Part shown: positions 7,436-15,300 of the stretch, piece by piece | Position numbering within the stretch: the stretch's first letter is position 1 | Layout: every line of letters starts with the position of its first letter | DNA from: Calditrichaceae bacterium | GTDB taxonomy: Bacteria > Calditrichota > Calditrichia > RBG-13-44-9 > J075 | Direction: 5' to 3' | Length of the DNA stretch: 35,321 nt | Assembly: GCA_013360445.1 (NCBI GenBank) | Contig: JABWBP010000077.1 | Location: forward strand, 1 to 35,321 | The notes under the pieces: generated by a model | The model's input: only the letters and a program-made list of their open reading frames with translations | What the model was told of the DNA's origin: nothing | Databases searched by the model: none | Translations under genes and position numbers: made by a program

Positions 7436-10400
7436 ATGCGTATTTTTACCATCATTTTTATCGGGATGGCCCTTCTCACCGCATTTTCCCCCCTCGTTGC
7501 TCAAACCACTTATACCTGGATCGGAGGCGACAGTACCTGGAACGAACCCGCTAACTGGTCTCCGAACGGCGTTCCCGGAACGGGCGATAATGTGATCATC
7601 GGCTCCGGAACGGTGAAGCTGACGACTAATGTGCAGGTAAAGGACCTGGTTTTAGCTGCCGGCGCCATTACCGGAAGCGCAAACTTGAGCATCGCCGGGC
7701 AGATGAACTGGATTAGCGGCGAGCTGTCCGGAAGCGGCGCCACTACCATTAATCCCGGCGCGGAGTTAGCGATCAGCGGAAGCGATCACAAGAATCTGAT
7801 CAAAAGAACCCTGTTCAATCAAGGTACGGTAACCTGGGCCGGCGGCGGGGAACTTAAACTCCGCAACCATGCCCACATCGAGAACGAGAGCGGGGCGCTG
7901 TTCGAGATCGAAAATAACGTGCGCATGGATTACGTGCTGGCCGACAGCGGTGGGAGCTTTACCAACGCCGGAACCCTGACCAAAAGCGCCGGAGGCGGGG
8001 AGACCCAGATCGACCCGGTCTTTATCAATACCGCTTCCGGGGTGGTCAACGCCAATAGCGGCATTCTGCGCTTCGAACGCGGCGACACCACCGTCAGCAG
8101 CGCAGGAACCTTCAATATCGCCGCCGGCGATTACCTGGCGCTGGCCGAGCGCAGCTTTCTTTTCGACGGCGCGGCCTTCAACGGCAGCGGGACGGTGCAG
8201 ATTCTTGACGTGGATGAAGGCAAGGGAGTGGTCGTGGACGTCAGAGGCTCGGGCATAACCGTGGGCGCCGGCGTGAACATGGAATTGAATGAATCCCGGG
8301 CTTTCTTCAAAGGCAGCGGCCCGGCCGTTATCGACGGTACTTTCACGTTGATAAGCGGCACGATTACCGGATCGGGATCTTTTACCGTAAACGGGGTTTT
8401 CGATTTGAGTAGCAGCAGCTCCAAAAATATCGACGGTAGAACCATTACCATCGCCGGTTCGATGTACCGCACCGGCACCGGGCTGGTGGAACTCTCCAAC
8501 GATGCCATGATCTCGATTCAAAACGGGGCGGTTTTTGACATTCAGTCCGACGGAACGCTCGATTATCTGGAGCCCCTTGGCGGCAGCATGACCAATGCCG
8601 GGACAGTAGTCAAAAGCGCGGGAGCAGGCCTCGCCACCATCGATCTTCCCCTTTCTAATACCGGGGCCATAACCGTGAACAGCGGAACCTTACTGTTGAC
8701 CCGGGGCAGCGCCCACACCAACACCACCCTGACTGTTGCCGCGGGCAGGTTATTGAACTTCAACGGCGGCGCCCACTCCCTGGATAATATCACCACTGCC
8801 GGCAGCGGAACGGTGCAATTTTCCGGCGATTCGGTAAAAGTTGTCGGCGCAGGGCTTACCGTAATCGCCGCCACTAACCTGGCAATCTCCGGCGGGGTGG
8901 TGGACGGCGGCGGAAATATCATTGCGAACGGCGCTCTCAATTGGAGCGGCGGGATAATCACTGGCAGCGGGGCGTTAACCGCCAACGCCGCTTTGAACAT
9001 TACCGGCTCCGCCACCAAGACCCTGAAAGGCCGCACCCTCACGAATACCCTCGCTGCGGCCTGGAGCGGAACCGGAAATATCAATTTTGAAAATAGCGCG
9101 GTGATAATGAACCTGCCCGGGGCCAGCTTCAATATTCAAACCGACGCCGATATGAATACAATTGCGCCCCTGGGAGGCGAATTTAACAACGCCGGCACGC
9201 TCTCCAAGAGCGCGGGAGCTTCTACCACCGTTATGCAGACGAGTTTCACCAACACCGGGCTGGTAAACGTCAATACCGGCAAGTTGCAATTGGAGGGAAA
9301 CAGCTCCCAAACCGGCGCAATCTTTACCATTGCCAGCGGAGCTACCTTCGAGGTCAAGCAGGGAACCCACATGTTCCAGGATATTATTTTGAATGGGAAC
9401 GGTACCCTGCTGCTTAATGAGCCGATCATTACTCTCGGAGGAACCGGGCTGACAGTGAATTCGCCGGCAATTCTTACCTTAGGCGGCGGTTCCGACGGCG
9501 TTCTCAGCGGCAGCGCCCCCCTTACGATCTGGGGAACCTTCAACTGGAACGGGGGCACGCTCAGCGGCCTACCCGCCTTCACGGTTAACGGCCTGCTGAA
9601 TATCGGTTCATCTTCAACCAAAACCCTGAGCGGAATGGTTCTGACCAATAACGCCGCCACAACCCTCTCGGGAACCGGGCAATTCCGCCTCTCCAATGTC
9701 TCCCTGGTATCCAACCAGCCGGGAGCACTTTTTGACGTTCAAAGCGACGCCAGCATCTTTTTCCGCACCCCTGGCGGCGGCACTATGACCAATGCCGGCA
9801 CTCTTTCCAAAAGCGGCGGCATTACCACCAGCTCCATCGGGGTATTCCTGACCAATACCGGAACCGTCAACCTGAGCAGCGGAACCCTGCGGCTCTCGAA
9901 CAGCGGCAGCCTCAGCAATCACGCAGTCAACTTCAGCAACGGCGCTACCCTGCTTTTCGATAATAAAGCGGCCACGTACACACTGGACAGTCTGGTTTTC
10001 AACGGCAGCGGCGCAGTCTTTATCAATAGCGCGTCTATGAATATCATCGGCGATGGCATCGCGGTAAATTCCGGCGCTACCTTGTTGATGGACGGCGACG
10101 GGGCAACGATTTTCGGAAACGGGCCGGTCGCCATCGAGGGGAATTTCACCTGGAACCGGGGAACCATCAGCGGCGGCGCTCCCTTCATCTTGGACGGCGC
10201 TTCCGCTATCAGCACTACCAGCTCGAAAACCCTTAACGCTCGCACCCTCACCAATAACGGGGCGATTTCCTGGAATGGAACCGGAACCGTGGAATTGGAA
10301 AATAACGCAAAAATTGTCAACCAGGCGGCCGGGTCTTTCCTGATCCAAACCGACGGGATCATGGACTTCATAAACCCGCTGGGGGGGACGTTCGAGAACG

Positions 10401-11647
10401 CCGGGCTGGTAGCCAGGCAGGCCGGGGCGGGCGTTGCTGCGATTGATGTCAGTTTCCAGAACCGCGGCGTATTAGAAGCGGGCAGCGGAACGCTGGCCTT
10501 CACCGCGGCGCTGGTCAATGATACTACCGGCGTTATTCGCGGCAGCGCGACCCTGGATTTGAGCGCCGCGACGTTCTTCAATTACGGAACTTTTGCTCCC
10601 GGAACCTCCCCCGGCATTCTAACCGTGAGCGGGAACTATGCCCAGAGCGATACCGCTGCCCTGAACATCGAATTAGGAGGAACCACCGCGGGCAGCGAAT
10701 ATGACCGGTTAGCGGTCAGCGGAAGCGCCAATCTGGGCGGCCATTTGAACGTAAACTTTATCAATGGATTTTTGCCCCAGTTAGGAGACCAGTTCGACGT
10801 TATGCTGTTCGGAAGCCGCAGCGGGGATTTCGATAGCCTCAACCTGCCCTACGTGGGCATCGGCAAGGCGCTGGATACCACCTATACGCCGGGCAGCCTG
10901 CAGCTAAACGTAATTGCGGTGGGCACGCGGGCCAACCTCAAACTCTGGCTGGAAGGCCCCTACAGCAGCGCGGCGATGCAAACCGGCCTGAACGCCGGCA
11001 ATCTCCTGCCCCTGAACCAGCCGTTCAACAATGCCCCCTGGAATTATTCCGGCGCGGAGAACGCCGCGGATATTCCCGACGGAATCGTGGATTGGGTGCT
11101 GGTGGAATTGCGCAGCGACACCACCGCCGCCAGCATTGTGGCAGCGCGCGCCGCCTGGCTGCAGAGCAACGGCAGCGTGCTGGATATCGATGGGGTTACT
11201 CCCCTCACCTTCGACGTTCCTCACGATAATTACTACGTGGTGGTGCACCACCGCAACCACCTGAGCATTATGAGCGCGACTGCGCTGCCCTTGAACGAAG
11301 CCAGCCCGCTGTACGATTTCACCACCGCCCAGTCCCAGGCCTACGGCGCTAATCCCATGAAGGAGTTGGAGCCTGGGGTCTTCGGGATGTACGTGGGAGA
11401 CGCGGACGCGGATGGGAGCATCGACGCCGCAGACCGCGACAGCGGCTGGCGGGCGCAGAACGGAACGGAGTGGGAATACGGCAAATCCGGCGATTTCAAC
11501 CTCGACGGCGGCATCGACGCCAGCGACCTGAATCTCTACTGGCGGCCCAACCTGGGCAAGACCACCCGGGTTCCCGCCGCTCCCCCGGCGCCCAAATTCG
11601 GCGGGAAAGAACGCCCGGGGTTGCAAACCTTGTTGGATCAGCGGTGA
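7436..11647 (+). CDS. Giant exported beta-helix protein with dockerin-like C-terminus
   Basis: The 1403-residue product has a signal peptide (MRIFTIIFIGMALLTAFSPL, cleavage after VAQ) followed by an NWSPNGVPGTGDNVII opening typical of secreted beta-helix adhesins. Five repeats of about 200 residues follow, each with a line like GGxFxNAGTLxKSAG (near bases 7955, 8585, 9180, 9780, 10388) and a WSGTGxIxLEN line, so a right-handed beta-helix is likely. Next come the PGTSPGILTVSGNYAQS block, a NLKLWLEGPYSS domain, and a two-loop dockerin-like region (DADADGSIDAADRDSG and DFNLDGGIDASDLN). There is no obvious sorting domain, unlike the paralogue downstream. I chose ATG 7436 because AAAGG lies 9 bases upstream and it gives a compact signal peptide; ATG 7400 would add 12 residues. 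Likely surface or matrix protein; ligand unknown. Confidence 0.85.
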   Translation: MRIFTIIFIGMALLTAFSPLVAQTTYTWIGGDSTWNEPANWSPNGVPGTGDNVIIGSGTVKLTTNVQVKDLVLAAGAITGSANLSIAGQMNWISGELSGSGATTINPGAELAISGSDHKNLIKRTLFNQGTVTWAGGGELKLRNHAHIENESGALFEIENNVRMDYVLADSGGSFTNAGTLTKSAGGGETQIDPVFINTASGVVNANSGILRFERGDTTVSSAGTFNIAAGDYLALAERSFLFDGAAFNGSGTVQILDVDEGKGVVVDVRGSGITVGAGVNMELNESRAFFKGSGPAVIDGTFTLISGTITGSGSFTVNGVFDLSSSSSKNIDGRTITIAGSMYRTGTGLVELSNDAMISIQNGAVFDIQSDGTLDYLEPLGGSMTNAGTVVKSAGAGLATIDLPLSNTGAITVNSGTLLLTRGSAHTNTTLTVAAGRLLNFNGGAHSLDNITTAGSGTVQFSGDSVKVVGAGLTVIAATNLAISGGVVDGGGNIIANGALNWSGGIITGSGALTANAALNITGSATKTLKGRTLTNTLAAAWSGTGNINFENSAVIMNLPGASFNIQTDADMNTIAPLGGEFNNAGTLSKSAGASTTVMQTSFTNTGLVNVNTGKLQLEGNSSQTGAIFTIASGATFEVKQGTHMFQDIILNGNGTLLLNEPIITLGGTGLTVNSPAILTLGGGSDGVLSGSAPLTIWGTFNWNGGTLSGLPAFTVNGLLNIGSSSTKTLSGMVLTNNAATTLSGTGQFRLSNVSLVSNQPGALFDVQSDASIFFRTPGGGTMTNAGTLSKSGGITTSSIGVFLTNTGTVNLSSGTLRLSNSGSLSNHAVNFSNGATLLFDNKAATYTLDSLVFNGSGAVFINSASMNIIGDGIAVNSGATLLMDGDGATIFGNGPVAIEGNFTWNRGTISGGAPFILDGASAISTTSSKTLNARTLTNNGAISWNGTGTVELENNAKIVNQAAGSFLIQTDGIMDFINPLGGTFENAGLVARQAGAGVAAIDVSFQNRGVLEAGSGTLAFTAALVNDTTGVIRGSATLDLSAATFFNYGTFAPGTSPGILTVSGNYAQSDTAALNIELGGTTAGSEYDRLAVSGSANLGGHLNVNFINGFLPQLGDQFDVMLFGSRSGDFDSLNLPYVGIGKALDTTYTPGSLQLNVIAVGTRANLKLWLEGPYSSAAMQTGLNAGNLLPLNQPFNNAPWNYSGAENAADIPDGIVDWVLVELRSDTTAASIVAARAAWLQSNGSVLDIDGVTPLTFDVPHDNYYVVVHHRNHLSIMSATALPLNEASPLYDFTTAQSQAYGANPMKELEPGVFGMYVGDADADGSIDAADRDSGWRAQNGTEWEYGKSGDFNLDGGIDASDLNLYWRPNLGKTTRVPAAPPAPKFGGKERPGLQTLLDQR

Positions 11648-11690
11648 GGGGGGAGTTTTAGTGTTTTAGTACGCGGATTATGAAAACACC

Positions 11691-11724
11691 CTGCCTGCCT
11701 GGAATACGGCAGTCAGGCAGGCAG
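11691..11724. repeat. CTGCCTG / CAGGCAG hairpin
   Basis: An 11-bp perfect inverted repeat (ctgcctgcctg, 11691-11701, against 11714-11724) with a 12-nt loop. It sits inside a broken AACACTATAAC-type repeat, so it may be a secondary insertion. Confidence 0.7.
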
Positions 11725-11755
11725 AACACTATAACATAGACGCACTTGAATTTTG

Positions 11756-11790
11756 ACCACCCTCAACAGGGACGTTGGGGGTGGTTTTTT
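11756..11790 (+). terminator. Rho-independent terminator after the first giant gene
   Basis: A 12-bp stem with a single G-T wobble (accaccctcaac, 11756-11767, against gttgggggtggt, 11774-11785) closes a 6-nt loop and is followed by T tract 11785-11790. It lies about 110 bp after the stop codon at 11647. Confidence 0.9.
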
Positions 11791-11904
11791 GTAACCGCAA
11801 GCCCCGCCGTGCCCCCCGCCGCAGCTTGATTTTTGAAAACCGGATTTCGTGAATTCTATCATGCCCGCAACGGTTGCCAATTTCTAAATTTTTGCTTTAA
11901 TTGT

Positions 11905-12105
11905 TTATTAACTGATGTTACGCATTTTACCACATGGTTCGATAAACTCACCATGCAAAAGACACAGAGACCACAGAGTTTTAATCACTTTGTTAGTGTC
12001 TTTGCTTCTCAGTGCGGGCTTTGGCTCAATAAATATTTGATTTTCTCTGTGCCCTCTGTGACTCTGTGGCGATTTTTTTTGGCCTGCGTAACATCAGTTA
12101 TTAAC
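11905..12105. mobile_element. MITE-like element with 8-bp direct repeats, CACAGAG family
   Basis: The unit has matching inverted ends (TGATGTTACGCA at 11913-11924, reverse complement at 12085-12096) and is bounded by the direct repeat TTATTAAC at 11905-11912 and 12098-12105; one unmatched base (12097) separates the right inverted end from its direct repeat. Inside, a 27-bp block (11930-11956) is identical to 20767-20793 of the second element, followed by arms rich in CACAGAG and CTCTGTG that can fold on each other. No coding capacity, so it would depend on a transposase elsewhere. Confidence 0.75.
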
Positions 12106-12300
12106 AGGGATGTAACAACCTCCGGGCGATCTTTGTATTCTCCTCTTGTGAACGGCAACTCCCTCGTTTTCCACTTCTTCATTTTTCAGGAAACATCTTG
12201 AAGTAGCCCCCCTGCAAGGGATCCTTTTATCATTTTTCTGAAAATATCCGCCGGCCCGGCAGGAGAAACCTGCTTAGCGTTACTTATTGAAAGGAAAGTT

Positions 12301-15300
12301 ATGCGGCGCGCGTGTGATTTGGTGTATTACAGTTTGATGGTTTTGGTGTTCGGGGTTTTGGCGATTCCGGGAATCGCCCAGACAAAATACACCTGGAGCG
12401 TTGGCTCCGGGGATTGGCACGTTCCCGGCAACTGGAACCCCCAGGGCGTTCCCGGCCCGGCGGATAGCGCAGCGATCAATTCCGGCGCGGCAACGCTTTC
12501 CGCGGACGCGGAAGTGGGCGGTTTCAGCCTTACCGGGGGCATTTTGAACGGCGGCGGCAGGCTGAACGTCACCGGGCTGGTCATCTGGGCCGGCGGAAAA
12601 TTGGAGGGCAGCGACAGCGTCGTGGTGGCTCCCGGCGCGGCGCTGCGAATTTCCGGCGACAACGTCAAGGAATTGAACACCCGCAGCCTGCTCAACCGCG
12701 GCAACGCAATCTGGAGCGGGGCAGGAAAGATCGGGCTGCGCAACGGGGCGCAACTGTTGAACGACGCGGGAGCGACTTTCGAGATTCAAAATGACGCCAA
12801 CATCGAATCGTTCATCCCCGGCGGGGGAAGTTTCATCAACGCCGGAACGATTTTCAAGAGCGCCGGCAACAGCACCTCCTTGATCGACGTCGCGTTCTCC
12901 GCGACCGGCCCCATCACCATAAATTCCGGGGCCATGATGCTAAAAAAGAACAGCAGCCTGGGCGGAACCGCCGTCGCCGTGGGAACAGGCAGCGAATTCG
13001 AGTTCAACGGCGCGGCGCACGCCCTCAACAGCGTGGTTTTTGAAGGCGGCGGAACCGTGGAGATCGTCAACGCCGCGGTGGCTGTTAGCGGCGCGGCGGC
13101 GGCATTCGCTCCCGGCCTCACCCTCACCCTGCGCGAATCCAACGCCATCCTCTCCGCCGGCGCTCCCGTAACCGTGAACGGCAATTTGCGGTGGGAAAGG
13201 GGAACCATTCAAGGCCCCGCGCCCGTAACCGTCAACGGCGCGCTGGAAATCAGCGGCGCGAATGCCCGCAAGTTAGACGGCGCCGCCTTGAAAAATAACG
13301 GCGCGGCGGCGTGGAGCGGGAGCGGCTCTATCAAACTGGTCAACGGGGCGGCGCTGCGCAATGAAGCGGGCGCAACCTTTGACCTCGCCGTTGACGCGAT
13401 TGTGGAGTACCTGGAGCCGGGCGGGGGGAGCTTTTTGAATTACGGAACCCTGGCCAAGAGCGGGGGAAACGGCCAGGCCGCGGTAAAAGTCTATTTTGAG
13501 AACCATGGAACCGCAAACATCGCCAGCGGCGCTTTTCAGCTTACTAAAGGCGGGCTGCACAGCGACGCGGTTTTCAATATTGCCGCGGGATCTCTGCTGG
13601 ATTTCAACGGGGGAAGCCAGACCCTCGAGGGAGTGGTTTTTAGCGGGAACGGCAGCGTACAATTTTCCAAAGATAATATCACCGTGGACGGCGACGGGGC
13701 GACGATCGAGTCCGGCGTTACTGCGACCATGTCCGCGGCAAAACTGCAATGTGACGAAGATTTAAGCATTCAGGGTATTTTTTATTGGACCAACGGGGTG
13801 ATTACCGGGTCGGAGGACATCAACGCCAGGGGGGAATTTCACTTCAGCGGCAACGATTTCAAGGATTTGAACGGTCTGACCCTCAATAATTACGAGCTGA
13901 TGACCTGGTCCGGCAGCGGGGCGATCAAGCTGAAAAATTCCGCCAAAATCAGCAACAAATCCGGCGCAACGTTTGACATTCAAAATGACGCGTTGATGGA
14001 TTACGTGCTGGCCGATAACGGCGGCAGCTTCGAGAACAAGGGGGTGATGACTAAAAGCGCCGGAAGCGGCGTCAGCTATATCGACGCGGTGTTCGTCAAC
14101 ACCGGCGACGTGAACGCGCACAGCGGAACCCTGCGCTTCGAGCGCGGCTCCCCCAACAACAGCACCGGGGATTTCCACACCACCACCGGGAACACCCTGG
14201 TCTTCGCGGAAAGGAATTTTGCGTTCAACAACGCGGATTTCACCGGCAACGGAACGGTACGGATCGAGGACGCCACACTCCTGATCAACAGTTCCGGGTT
14301 GGACGTTTCCAGCTCCGTCACCGTGAACATGGATAATAACTTAGCTGTGATCGACGGGGAGGGAACCCTGCTGGTAAAAGGCGCCCTCAACTGGGGGCGC
14401 GGCGTTGCCCGCGGAACCGGGGAGCTGAAAATTACCGGCAAATTGAATTTTAGCGGCGATTACTCCCGCACCCTGAACGGAAAACTTTTGAATAACTCAG
14501 GAGATATCGTTTGGAGCGGCCCGGGCGCCATCCGGCTGGAGAATTCTGCCCAAATCGCCAATCAAGCCGGGGCGGTTTTCGAAATCCATAACGACGCCGC
14601 GATCAATTTTGTAGCGCCCAACGGGGGCAGCATCCAAAATTTTGGCGTGTTTCTCAAAAAGAACAGCGCCGGTCTTTCCACGGTGGGAGTGGATTTTATC
14701 AACGCGGGGGTTACGGAGGTGGAGAGCGGGGTTCTGAAATTCACCCACCTGCTCTCCAATGAAAGCGGAGGGGAAATCCGCGGAAACGGAACGCTGGATT
14801 TGATCGCGGCCACGTTTGCCAACAACGGCGCCCTCAGCCCGGGAATGTCTCCCGGCGTCCTCAGCGTGGCCGGCGCTTACGCCCAATCTCCCGGGGGAGC
14901 GCTGAACGTGGAGTTAGCGGGGCTAAGCGCGGGCAGCCAGTACGACCGCCTGGCGGTTTCCGGGGCGGCCAACCTGGACGGGGCTTTGAATATCACCCTG
15001 GCGCAGAATTTCACCCCCGCGGAGGGCGATGAATTCACCATCCTCACCCACGCCTCCCGGAGCGGGCAGTTCAGCGAGGTGAACGGTCCCGCCATCGCCG
15101 GGTATCCCATGTTCGAAGTCAATTACGAGCCGGCCGGCATAACCCTCACCGCGGTGCGGCTGAGCGCCGGGCTGACCGCGGTAAACGACTACGCCGCGAC
15201 CGCGGAAGACCAGGGGACGTCGCTGAACGTGCTGCGCAACGATAACGCCTCCATCGGGAACCACCTCAGCATTACCGGGCACACCTCCCCGGCGCACGGA

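Larger units (their letters stand above)
11648..12300. other. Intergenic region packed with repeats
   Basis: This 653-bp gap between the two giant genes holds, in order, a TGTTTTAGT/AACACTATAACA fragment like that at 18532-18602, the CTGCCTG hairpin, a strong terminator, a MITE-like element and a leader for the next gene. Open frames here read only repeat sequence. The last 195 bp (12106-12300) hold no repeat that I recognise and probably carry the promoter of the 12301 gene; AAAGGAAAG just before ATG 12301 is its ribosome binding site. Confidence 0.6.

Noticed and set aside
7510-11626. Long minus-strand frames opposite the giant genes
   Set aside because: They are mirror frames of GC-rich repetitive coding sequence, with Pro/Ala-rich products and no domains.
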